A DNA stretch of 6,151 nucleotides from Betaproteobacteria bacterium (GCA_005884255.1 VBDL01000166.1:1251-7401); one strand, 5' to 3'. Positions 1 to 5,329 are shown, counted from the stretch's first letter. Notes: generated by a model from the sequence alone, not told the origin. Made by a program: numbers and translations.

Positions 1-642
1 GAGCTGGCCGATGCGCTGGAGCGCGACGCGATGGCGCTCGGGCTGACCCTGTCGCCCGAGCAGCGCGACCGGCTGCTGGACTATCTGCAGCTGCTGCTGC
101 GCTGGAACGCCACCTACAACCTGACGGCGGTGCGCGACGCGGACGCGATGCGAACCCAGCATCTGGCCGACTGCCTGGCGGTGGTGCCCGCGCTGCGCCG
201 GCATGTCGGAGACAGGGCCGCGCGTCTGCTCGATGTCGGCAGTGGCGGCGGATTGCCCGGCGTGGTGCTCGCGGTCCTCGTGCCGTCGCTCGACGTCACC
301 TGCGTCGATACCGTCGGCAAGAAGGCGGCTTTTGTGCGTCAGGTCGCGGCGGAGCTGCGCCTGCCGAACCTGCACGCGCAACATGCGCGCGTCGAGCAAA
401 TGGCCGGGCATTTCGACGTCATCACGGCGCGCGCCTTTGCGACGCTGGCCGACATCGTTGCGCTGACGCGCGGGCGGCTGGCCGACCGCGGCGTTTGGCT
501 GGCGATGAAAGGCCGGCGGCCGGACGACGAGATCTCCGCGTTGCCTGTCGACGTCGATGTGTTTCACGTGGAACCATTGAGCATCCCGGGCTTGAATGCG
601 GAACGTTGCCTGGTATGGATGCGCCGGCGCGACGGCACCTAG
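1..642 (+). CDS. rsmG: 16S rRNA (guanine-527-N7)-methyltransferase RsmG, 5' end missing
   Basis: RsmG (GidB) transfers a methyl group from S-adenosylmethionine to N7 of G527 in 16S rRNA of the small ribosomal subunit, in the cytoplasm. The frame is open to the left edge: ten codons (ELADALERDA) precede the first ATG at 31, and they resemble the N-terminal helix of the family, so the true start probably lies outside the window. Counting from that ATG, I see the NLTAVRD signature (30-36), SAM-binding motif I LLDVGSGGGLPG (66-77), the VDT acidic end of strand 2 (92-94), TARAFA (132-137), AMKG (158-161) and the usual C-terminal PGLNAERCLVWMRR (186-199). The visible 213 codons match a nearly full-length protein of about 210-230 residues. 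It sits just upstream of parA, the common gidB-parA neighbourhood near replication origins. Its 3' part also carries a parS site. The identification is secure; only the start is unknown. Confidence 0.96.
   Translation, partial: ELADALERDAMALGLTLSPEQRDRLLDYLQLLLRWNATYNLTAVRDADAMRTQHLADCLAVVPALRRHVGDRAARLLDVGSGGGLPGVVLAVLVPSLDVTCVDTVGKKAAFVRQVAAELRLPNLHAQHARVEQMAGHFDVITARAFATLADIVALTRGRLADRGVWLAMKGRRPDDEISALPVDVDVFHVEPLSIPGLNAERCLVWMRRRDGT
560..575. promoter_or_regulatory. parS: parS centromere site (ParB binding) inside rsmG
   Basis: The 16-mer TGTTTCACGTGGAACC matches the broadly conserved bacterial parS consensus TGTTNCACGTGNAACA at every defined position except the last base (C for A). The palindromic core GTTTCACGTGGAAC is intact. 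It lies within the rsmG frame, encoding the V-F-H-V-E-P stretch, 155 nt before the parA start and about 3.4 kb before parB, so the whole ParA/ParB/parS module is present. ParB dimers bind parS through their helix-turn-helix and then spread along flanking DNA in a CTP-dependent manner. The match is seen directly; function is inferred from the consensus and the neighbouring parA and parB. Confidence 0.9.
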
Positions 643-684
643 GCCAAACTGCGCTACGCTCGCCGCCACCCATCTCTCACCATC

Positions 685-712
685 AGGCGTGGTGCTTGCT
701 CAATACACGCCT
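685..712. repeat. Inverted repeat upstream of parA, possible operator or leader hairpin
   Basis: AGGCGTG (685-691) and CACGCCT (706-712) are perfect 7-bp inverted arms separated by 14 nt, ending 18 nt before the parA start. The arm centres are 21 bp apart, about two helical turns, which would suit a dimeric DNA-binding protein; in RNA the arms could form a hairpin. No T-run follows, so it does not look like a terminator for rsmG. The rest of the 88-nt rsmG-parA gap shows no clear Shine-Dalgarno sequence. Function is unknown. Confidence 0.4.
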
Positions 713-730
713 CAATTCAAAAGCAACCGC

Positions 731-1504
731 ATGGCGCGCATCTTCTGCATCGCGAATCAAAAGGGCGGCGTGGGCAAGACCACGACGACTGTCAATCTCG
801 CCGCCGGCTTGGCGCTCGTCGGGCAGCGCGTGCTGGTGGTCGACCTCGACCCGCAGGGCAATGCGACGATGGGATCGGGCGTGGACAAGCGCAAGCTCGA
901 CCTGTCGGTCTACGACGTGCTGCTGGAAAGCGCCGGTGTGCGCGACGCCCGGCAGCGCTCGGAGAAGGGTGGCTACGACGTGCTCGGCGCCAACCGCGAG
1001 CTGGCCGGCGCCGAGGTCGAGCTGGTCGAACTCGAACACCGCGACAAGCGCCTGCGTCGCGCGCTCGAAGTCGCCGCGGAAGACTACGACTTTGTGCTGG
1101 TCGACTGCCCACCCTCCTTGAGCCTGCTGACGCTCAACGGGCTGTGCAGCGCGCACGGCGTGATCGTGCCGATGCAGTGCGAGTACTTCGCGCTCGAAGG
1201 GCTGAGCGATCTCGTCAACACCATCAAACAGGTGCACGCCAATCTGAACCGCGATCTGCAGATCATCGGGCTGCTGCGCGTGATGTTCGACCCGCGCATC
1301 ACCTTGCAGCAGCAGGTCAGCGAGCAGCTGAAGGCGCACTTCGGCGACAAGGTGTTCGACACCGTCATTCCGCGCAACGTGCGGCTCGCCGAGGCGCCGA
1401 GCTATGGCCAGCCGGGGGTCGTCTTCGATCCGGCCTCGCGCGGCGCGCAAGCCTTCGTCGAGTTCGCCAAGGAGATGGTGCTGCGCGTCGAGGCGATGGC
1501 ATGA
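731..1504 (+). CDS. parA: Chromosome partitioning ATPase ParA (Soj family)
   Basis: This cytoplasmic, nucleoid-associated P-loop ATPase of the MinD/ParA class works with ParB-parS to segregate the replication origin. The 257-residue product begins directly with the ATPase fold, without the N-terminal helix-turn-helix of plasmid type Ia ParA, as in chromosomal Soj proteins. Visible motifs are the deviant Walker A KGGVGKTT (11-18, signature Lys11 and catalytic Lys16), Walker A' VVDLDPQGN (36-44, with Asp38 and Asp40) and Walker B VLVDCPPS (122-129, Asp125). The family segments MFDPR (185-189) and IPRNVRLAEAPSYG (213-226) are also present. I chose the ATG at 731 because MARIFCIANQKGG is the standard family start; a longer open frame back to 596 overlaps rsmG. 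No good ribosome-binding site is visible. The stop overlaps the next gene by ATGA. Unusually, parB does not follow directly but begins 2.4 kb downstream. Confidence 0.97.
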   Translation: MARIFCIANQKGGVGKTTTTVNLAAGLALVGQRVLVVDLDPQGNATMGSGVDKRKLDLSVYDVLLESAGVRDARQRSEKGGYDVLGANRELAGAEVELVELEHRDKRLRRALEVAAEDYDFVLVDCPPSLSLLTLNGLCSAHGVIVPMQCEYFALEGLSDLVNTIKQVHANLNRDLQIIGLLRVMFDPRITLQQQVSEQLKAHFGDKVFDTVIPRNVRLAEAPSYGQPGVVFDPASRGAQAFVEFAKEMVLRVEAMA

Positions 1505-2283
1505 AGCCGAGCGCTCACTTCCCGACGGAGCTGCTGTCGCGCGTCGAGGACGCAGGGTTGAACGCCAGTGCGCCGCAGGAGCAGCTGCTCATCGATGGCT
1601 GGCTTGTGCGCTATTCGCCCGGAAAGGCGCGACGCGCGCGTTGCATCAACGCGATCGCGCCCGGGCACCTGACGCTCACCGAGCGCATCGCGCTGTGCGA
1701 GCCGGTGTACGAAGGTGCGGGGCTGCCAATGCTGATGCGCATCGTGCCCTTCAGCGTGCCGGCGGGCCTGGACGATGCGCTGGACATGCTCGGCTGGCGG
1801 CGCTTCAACGACACGCGCACGATGGTGCTGGCCGAGCTCAAGCCGCTGCCCACGCCCGCGCCCGGCCATGGCGTGACGATCGAGCCGGTGGACAGTGAGC
1901 GCTTCGCCGAAGAGGTCGGTCGGCTGCGCGGCTCGCCGCCGCTGCAGCGCCAGGCGCATGCGCAGCGCCTGGCGCGCGCCCCGGTGCCGCACACGGCACT
2001 CATCGTGCGGCGTGATGGCGACGTCGTCGCCTGCGGCCAGATGGCCATCGAGACGAACCTCGTCGGCCTGTACGACATCTTCACCGCCAACGCCGAACGC
2101 GGGCGCGGCCTCGGCCGGTTGCTATGCACTCATTTGCTGCAGCGTGCGCACGAACTCGGGGCGCGCTGCGCCTATTTGCAGGTCGACAGCGACAACACGT
2201 CAGCGCGTCGCGTCTATCAGAAGCTCGGTTTCGCCGACGGCTACGCCTACCACTACCGCTCCAACGACCCCTCCGCCGAATGA
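1501..2283 (+). CDS. GNAT-family N-acetyltransferase, two-domain type
   Basis: The 260-residue product is predicted to transfer an acetyl group from acetyl-CoA to an amine of an unknown substrate. The C-terminal GNAT domain (about 125-255) has the acetyl-CoA pyrophosphate loop R-G-R-G-L-G (200-205, the R/Q-x-x-G-x-G pattern) after a YDIFTANAER strand. It ends with the typical LQVDSDNTSARRVYQKLGF segment (226-244), containing the N-x-x-A-x-x-x-Y element. The N-terminal half (about 25-115, with DGWLVRYSPGKARRARCIN) resembles the degenerate first GNAT-like domain of tandem GNAT proteins and has no acetyl-CoA loop. The start is fixed by an ATGA overlap with the parA stop, so translation is probably coupled to parA. 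Family assignment is secure; substrate and any link to chromosome partitioning are unknown. It is convergent with argC across a hairpin-rich gap. Confidence 0.88.
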   Translation: MKPSAHFPTELLSRVEDAGLNASAPQEQLLIDGWLVRYSPGKARRARCINAIAPGHLTLTERIALCEPVYEGAGLPMLMRIVPFSVPAGLDDALDMLGWRRFNDTRTMVLAELKPLPTPAPGHGVTIEPVDSERFAEEVGRLRGSPPLQRQAHAQRLARAPVPHTALIVRRDGDVVACGQMAIETNLVGLYDIFTANAERGRGLGRLLCTHLLQRAHELGARCAYLQVDSDNTSARRVYQKLGFADGYAYHYRSNDPSAE

Positions 2284-2298
2284 AGGGACCACCCCCTA

Positions 2299-2326
2299 CG
2301 GCCTTCGGCCGCCCCCTCAAGGGGGC
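2299..2326. terminator. Two adjoining hairpins between convergent genes, possible bidirectional terminator
   Basis: CGGCC-TTC-GGCCG (2299-2311) is followed immediately, sharing one base, by GCCCCC-TCAA-GGGGGC (2311-2326). These are two very stable GC stems starting 15 nt after the stop of the acetyltransferase gene and on the 3' side of argC. Neither strand has a proper T-run after the stems, so intrinsic termination is not certain; they may instead protect 3' ends. The C-rich block with a TTC loop resembles spacers I recall as repeated in Burkholderiales genomes, which is from memory and not tested. Confidence 0.5.
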
Positions 2327-2363
2327 GACACCAGCGGACCGGCGAAGCCGGCTCCGCGGTGTC
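2327..2363. repeat. Long near-perfect intergenic hairpin (REP-like)
   Basis: GACACC (2327-2332), GCGGA (2334-2338) and CCGGC (2339-2343) pair across a GAA loop (2344-2346) with GCCGG (2347-2351), TCCGC (2353-2357) and GGTGTC (2358-2363). The result is a 16-bp stem with one single-base bulge on each side (A2333 and C2352). It abuts the two shorter hairpins and ends 11 nt before the argC stop codon on the opposite strand. Such a stem is compatible with a repeated extragenic palindrome or a 3'-end structure for argC mRNA. Its repeat status cannot be judged from this window. Confidence 0.55.
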
Positions 2364-2374
2364 CGCTTGGTCGG

Positions 2375-3316
2375 CTACAGCCCGAGGCCTTCGTCCAGAC
2401 CCAGGTGCACGTTCATCGACTGCACCGCCGCGCCGCTGGCGCCCTTGCCGAGGTTGTCCAGGCGCGCAATGAGCAGGGCCTGCGTGTCGTTGGCGAACAC
2501 GAAGAGATCGACGCGGTTGGTGTCGTTGCAGCCCTGCACGTCGAAGAAACCGTCTTCCAGCGTTGCCGGGTCTGACAGCGGCATCACGCGAATGAAGCGC
2601 TCGCCGGCGTAGCGCTGCTCGAACACGCCGTGGATCGACGCACCGCTGGTGCCCGGCACGAGCTGGCTGAAGTGCAGCGGCACGCTGACGGCCAGCCCCT
2701 TGTAGAAGTCACCGACCACCGGCATGAACAGCGGCGGCGTGACCAGACCGGTATGCGCGGCCATCTCCGGCAGGTGCTTGTGCTTGAGGTTCAGCGCGTA
2801 GGGCCGCGGCGACTTCAGGCGCGCATCGCCGCCAGCCTCGTACTGCTCGATCATCTTCTTGCCGCCGCCGGAATAGCCGGTGATCGACGTGGCCGACAAC
2901 GGCAAGGTGGCCGGCACCACGCCGGCATCGACCAGCGGGCGCAGCAGCAGGATGAAGGCGCTCGCGTGGCAACCCGGGTTGGCGATGCGCTTGCCGGCAT
3001 GCAGCTTCTCGCGCTGGCTGAGGCACAGCTCGGGGAGGCCGAAGGTCCAGCCCGGCGCGGTGCGGTGCGCGGTACTGGCGTCGATCAGGCAGGTCTTCGG
3101 GTTGGTGACCAGCGCCGCGGCCTCGCGCGCCGCAGCGTCGGGCAGGCAGAGGAAGGCCACATCGGCCGCGTTGAGCAGGCGCGCGCGCTCGGCATTGTCC
3201 TTGCGCTTGGCCGCATCGATCTTCAGCAGCTCGACATCGCTGCGCTGCGCCAGGTACTCGTGAATGCGCAGCCCGGTGGTCCCTTCCTGACCATCGACGA
3301 ACACCACATGCTTCAT
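2375..3316 (-). CDS. argC: N-acetyl-gamma-glutamyl-phosphate reductase, type 2
   Basis: ArgC reduces N-acetyl-glutamyl-5-phosphate to N-acetyl-glutamate semialdehyde with NADPH, the third step of arginine biosynthesis, in the cytoplasm. The 313-residue length and wording match the shorter type 2 ArgC subfamily. VDGQEGTTGLRIHEYL (7-22) is the nucleotide-binding start and LCLPDAAAREA (57-67) and DASTAHR (79-85) follow. The catalytic cysteine is Cys116 in ANPGCHASAF (112-121). GYSGGGKKMI (147-156), HKHLPEM (179-185, His181 a likely catalytic residue) and the C-terminal NLGKGASGAAVQSMNVHLGL (288-307) complete it. The start at 3316 gives the family N-terminus MKHVVFVDGQEGTTG and has a GAGAGG-type ribosome-binding site just upstream. 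The frame stays open further upstream, but that part overlaps the divergent hydrolase gene. No other arginine gene is present, and its place between parA and parB on the opposite strand is odd. It could be a second argC copy; the window cannot tell. Confidence 0.94.
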   Translation of the reverse strand: MKHVVFVDGQEGTTGLRIHEYLAQRSDVELLKIDAAKRKDNAERARLLNAADVAFLCLPDAAAREAAALVTNPKTCLIDASTAHRTAPGWTFGLPELCLSQREKLHAGKRIANPGCHASAFILLLRPLVDAGVVPATLPLSATSITGYSGGGKKMIEQYEAGGDARLKSPRPYALNLKHKHLPEMAAHTGLVTPPLFMPVVGDFYKGLAVSVPLHFSQLVPGTSGASIHGVFEQRYAGERFIRVMPLSDPATLEDGFFDVQGCNDTNRVDLFVFANDTQALLIARLDNLGKGASGAAVQSMNVHLGLDEGLGL

Positions 3317-3367
3317 CACTCGCCTCTCACGCACAATCGAACGGGAAAGCGAAGGATAAGGCCAAGC
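3317..3367. promoter_or_regulatory. Divergent spacer between argC and the hydrolase-parB unit
   Basis: Only 51 nt separate the two divergent starts. Both ribosome-binding sites are visible: GAGAGG on the minus strand before argC, and AAGG (3358-3361) six nt before the GTG of the hydrolase. CACAAT (3332-3337) could be a minus-10 element for the rightward gene, but no convincing minus-35 is present. A promoter somewhere here or in the flanking gene ends is required because argC breaks any transcription unit coming from parA. The exact promoters are not resolved. Confidence 0.35.
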
Positions 3368-3943
3368 GTGACGACGGGTCATTACAAGGATTTGCGCGTG
3401 CTGCTGCTCCCCGGCTGGCTGGATTCCGATGCCGGCCACTGGCAGAGCCGCTGGGAGCGCCGCCATGGTTGGCAGCGCGTGGTGCAGGACGACTGGCAGT
3501 GGCCGCGGCGCGGCGACTGGATGATGCGGCTGGACGAAGTGCTGCTCGCGTCGTCGACGCCGGCGCTGCTGGTCGCGCACAGCCTGGGCTGCCAGCTGGT
3601 CGCCGCGTGGAGCGCGCACTCCCGGCTGCGCGAGCGCGTGCGCGGCGCGCTGCTCGTCGCGCCGCCGGACGTCGAGCGGGACGACATGCCGCCGCAGCTC
3701 TTCTCATGGCAGCCCATCGTGCGCGAGCGGCTGCCGTTTGCAAGCATCGTCGTCACCAGCAGCGATGATCCCTTCTGTGCGCCCGAGCGTGCGGCGCAGA
3801 TGGCTCAGCAGTGGGGCAGCGAGCTGCATGCGCTCGGCCCGCTCGGCCACATCAACGCCGCCTCGGGCCTGGGCGACTGGCCCGCGGGACTGGCGTTGCT
3901 GCAGGGCCTGGCGGAGCCATCGGACACAATCCACGCATGGTGA
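3368..3943 (+). CDS. RBBP9/YdeN-family alpha/beta hydrolase
   Basis: This 191-residue protein is a small cytoplasmic serine hydrolase of the RBBP9/YdeN family (alpha/beta fold), likely an esterase with unknown substrate. Sequence landmarks in order are VLLLPGWLDSDAGHWQSRWE (11-30, the family oxyanion/entry segment) and the nucleophile elbow VAHSLGC (69-75) with Ser72. The likely acid is Asp133 or Asp134 in SSDDPF (131-136), and the catalytic His161 lies in GHINAASGLGDWP (160-172). No signal peptide or membrane segment is seen. The GTG at 3368 is the best start because AAGG lies at ideal spacing and the core begins ten residues later; the next in-frame Met is residue 52, past the first core motif. 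The gene's stop overlaps the parB start by seven nt, so it is probably the first gene of a two-gene unit with parB. Any role in partitioning is unknown. Confidence 0.9.
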   Translation: MTTGHYKDLRVLLLPGWLDSDAGHWQSRWERRHGWQRVVQDDWQWPRRGDWMMRLDEVLLASSTPALLVAHSLGCQLVAAWSAHSRLRERVRGALLVAPPDVERDDMPPQLFSWQPIVRERLPFASIVVTSSDDPFCAPERAAQMAQQWGSELHALGPLGHINAASGLGDWPAGLALLQGLAEPSDTIHAW

Positions 3944-4842
3944 CGAAGAAACCCAAAGGCCTCGGCCTCGGCCTGGAGGCGCTGCTCGGCCCCAAGGTCA
4001 GCGACGCGCCGGCCTCGCCGCCGGGCGCGCCGACGAGCCTCAAGCTCACGCAACTGCGCCCGGGCAAGTACCAGCCGCGCACGCGCATGGACGAAGGCTC
4101 GCTGTACGAGCTGGCCGAGAGCATCAAGAGCCAAGGGATCATGCAGCCGATCCTCGTGCGCCCGCTGGGCGGCGGCGATGGCGCGGTGCCGGCCTACGAG
4201 ATCATCGCCGGCGAGCGCCGCGCGCGCGCCGCCAAGCTGGCGGGCCTCGATGAAGTGCCGGTCCTTGTCAAGGAGGTGCCCGACGAGGCGGCCGCCGTGA
4301 TGGCGCTGATCGAGAACATCCAGCGCGAGGACCTCAACCCGCTGGAAGAAGCGCAGGGCCTGCAGCGCCTGATCAACGAGTTCAACCTCACCCACGAACA
4401 GGCGGCGCAAGCGGTGGGCCGCTCGCGCAGCGCTGCCAGCAATCTGCTGCGTTTGCTGCAACTCGCCGAGCCGGTGCAACAGATGCTGATGGCCGGCGAC
4501 CTCGACATGGGTCACGCGCGCGCGCTGCTCGCGCTCGACCGTGCGCACCAGATCACCACGGCGCATGAAGTGGTGGCCAAGAAGCTGTCGGTGCGCGAGG
4601 CGGAGAAGCTCGTCGCGCGTGCGGCCAGCGGCCGCCAGACGCCGCTGCTGCGCGTGAAGGCACCCAAGTCGCGCGACCTGCTGCGGCTGGAGGAGTCGCT
4701 GTCGGATGCGCTGACCGCGAAGGTGGAGATCCGCATCACGCGCCGCACCAAACGCGGCGACCAGGGCGAGCTGGCGATCTCCTTCGGCTCGCTCGACGAG
4801 CTCAACGGGTTGCTCGACAAGCTCGGCGTGCGCGAGACCTGA
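3937..4842 (+). CDS. parB: Chromosome partitioning protein ParB (Spo0J family)
   Basis: ParB is the parS-binding CTPase clamp of the chromosome segregation system; it loads at parS, spreads along DNA and stimulates ParA. The 301-residue product has all parts in order. The N-terminal KGLGLGLEALLG (7-18) is the ParA-contacting motif. KYQPRTRMDEGSLYELAESI (44-63) is box I. AGERRARAAKLAG (91-103) is the CTP phosphate-binding box, and ALIENIQREDLNPLEEAQG (123-141) follows. The central helix-turn-helix is LTHEQAAQAVGRSRSAASNL (151-170), and a C-terminal dimerization domain ends the protein (about 250-301). The ATG at 3937 begins the usual MVTKKPKGLGLGLEALL. It has no Shine-Dalgarno at proper distance but overlaps the preceding stop (ATGGTGA), pointing to translational coupling. 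An ACACAAT stretch (3924-3930) before the start could also be a minus-10 element, which would give a nearly leaderless message. A parS site lies 3.4 kb upstream. Confidence 0.97.
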   Translation: MVTKKPKGLGLGLEALLGPKVSDAPASPPGAPTSLKLTQLRPGKYQPRTRMDEGSLYELAESIKSQGIMQPILVRPLGGGDGAVPAYEIIAGERRARAAKLAGLDEVPVLVKEVPDEAAAVMALIENIQREDLNPLEEAQGLQRLINEFNLTHEQAAQAVGRSRSAASNLLRLLQLAEPVQQMLMAGDLDMGHARALLALDRAHQITTAHEVVAKKLSVREAEKLVARAASGRQTPLLRVKAPKSRDLLRLEESLSDALTAKVEIRITRRTKRGDQGELAISFGSLDELNGLLDKLGVRET

Positions 4843-4849
4843 TCGACGG

Positions 4850-4880
4850 CCGTGGCCACGGATTTTGTGTTGGCTTTTGC
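4850..4880 (+). terminator. Short palindrome followed by T-rich tract, possible parB terminator
   Basis: CCGTGGCCACGG (4850-4861) is a perfect 12-bp palindrome eight nt past the parB stop, followed by ATTTTGTGTTGGCTTTT. As a hairpin it has only four base pairs around a GGCC loop, so it would be a weak intrinsic terminator. Position and the T-rich tract are the main support. Confidence 0.3.
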
Positions 4881-4942
4881 ACTCCAATGCGCCAGTGGCC
4901 GGCGGGCGACAAGGGGGTTAACAGAAGGGTCAAAACAGGAGC

Positions 4943-5020
4943 ATGATGAGCCCGTGCAGTGCGTGGTGGATCATTCGTCGCGAGGTGCGGCGTCAGCCGT
5001 TTGCAGCGGCGCGGCGTTGA
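4943..5020 (+). CDS. Possible small ORF, 25 residues, unknown
   Basis: AGGAG (4937-4941) precedes two consecutive ATG codons (4943 and 4946); from the second, the spacing is four nt. The frame runs to TGA at 5018-5020. The product starts MMSPCSAWWIIRREVRRQ and is rich in arginine (six of 25) with a short WWII hydrophobic patch. I recognise no family. It might be a small protein, an upstream ORF, a decayed gene start or chance; the adequate ribosome-binding site is the only positive sign. Confidence 0.2.
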   Translation: MMSPCSAWWIIRREVRRQPFAAARR

Positions 5021-5123
5021 GGACGAAACCAAGCACACACACTCGATACGATCTACGATCACTCAGAGGGCACGGTCCTTGCTGTTGCTCAGTGAACGAC
5101 CTGAATGGAGATCACGCGAACTG

Positions 5124-5171
5124 GCCGATCGACACACCGCTTCTCGATCCTTCGAGCGGCCACCGATCGGC
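5124..5171. repeat. Inverted repeat with internal hairpin upstream of prkA
   Basis: GCCGATCG (5124-5131) and CGATCGGC (5164-5171) are perfect 8-bp inverted arms. Between them, CTCGA-TCCT-TCGAG (5143-5156) can form its own 5-bp stem. CGATCG is itself a palindrome and common in GC-rich DNA, which weakens the case. It could be an operator pair or a structured leader if transcription starts upstream. Confidence 0.3.
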
Positions 5172-5223
5172 GATGCTTGATAACGGCTTAGAAGAGGCTG
5201 CAGGACACGACACGCTGACGACC

Positions 5224-5277
5224 GGAAAGCTCTGATGGCGCCCGGGCCTGGAAGGCCGGGACTTCATCAGAACTTCC
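5224..5277 (+). promoter_or_regulatory. Long stem-loop in the prkA 5' leader
   Basis: GGAA (5224-5227) pairs with TTCC (5274-5277), TCTGATG (5231-5237) with CATCAGA (5265-5271), CCCGG (5241-5245) with CCGGG (5256-5260), and CCT (5247-5249) with AGG (5253-5255) around a GGA loop. This gives about 19 pairs broken by small internal loops and one bulge. No T-run follows, so it is unlikely to be a terminator. It lies 58 nt before the prkA start and, if transcribed, would be a prominent leader structure. Pairing is seen; function is inferred. Confidence 0.5.
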
Positions 5278-5281
5278 CAGA

Positions 5282-5311
5282 CGGCGACGGGACCGATCCA
5301 ACCCGACGCCG
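5282..5311 (+). promoter_or_regulatory. Second stem-loop in the prkA 5' leader
   Basis: CGGCG (5282-5286) pairs with CGCCG (5307-5311) and GGG (5289-5291) with CCC (5302-5304). They flank a symmetric two-by-two internal loop (AC opposite GA) and enclose a ten-nt loop. It follows the first leader hairpin by four nt. Confidence 0.4.
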
Positions 5312-5312
5312 C

Positions 5313-5329
5313 CTTCCTGACTCAGGAGG
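5313..5329 (+). promoter_or_regulatory. Hairpin sequestering the prkA Shine-Dalgarno sequence
   Basis: CTTCCTG (5313-5319) can pair with CAGGAGG (5323-5329) around an ACT loop, with one G-U pair. The strong ribosome-binding site AGGAGGT (5324-5330), four nt before the prkA ATG, is almost fully inside the stem. A competing fold pairs CTGAC (5317-5321) with GTCAG (5329-5333) and leaves AGGAG in the loop. Two mutually exclusive folds that hide or expose the ribosome-binding site are what a translational switch would need, but this remains an inference. Confidence 0.4.

Noticed and set aside
3347..3360. TTATCC on the minus strand as a possible DnaA box
   Set aside because: The nine-mer reads TTATCCTTC against TTATCCACA, there is no second box nearby, and it sits in a ribosome-binding region.
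2630..3367. Rightward open frame opposite argC, continuous with the hydrolase frame
   Set aside because: The part before 3368 lies antisense to argC and shows no domain; the hydrolase family begins at the GTG at 3368 with its own ribosome-binding site.
3805..4887. Open frame of 360 codons on the minus strand opposite parB
   Set aside because: Shadow of the well-supported parB coding sequence with low-complexity composition and no motif.
4861..4890. TTGGC...TTGC as a sigma-54 promoter for prkA
   Set aside because: The GG and GC elements are only about five nt apart instead of ten, and the site is over 440 nt from prkA.
4852..5235. 127-codon open frame starting with GTG after parB
   Set aside because: No ribosome-binding site, no recognisable motif, unusual composition (many S, T, H, C) and it runs into the hairpin-rich prkA leader.
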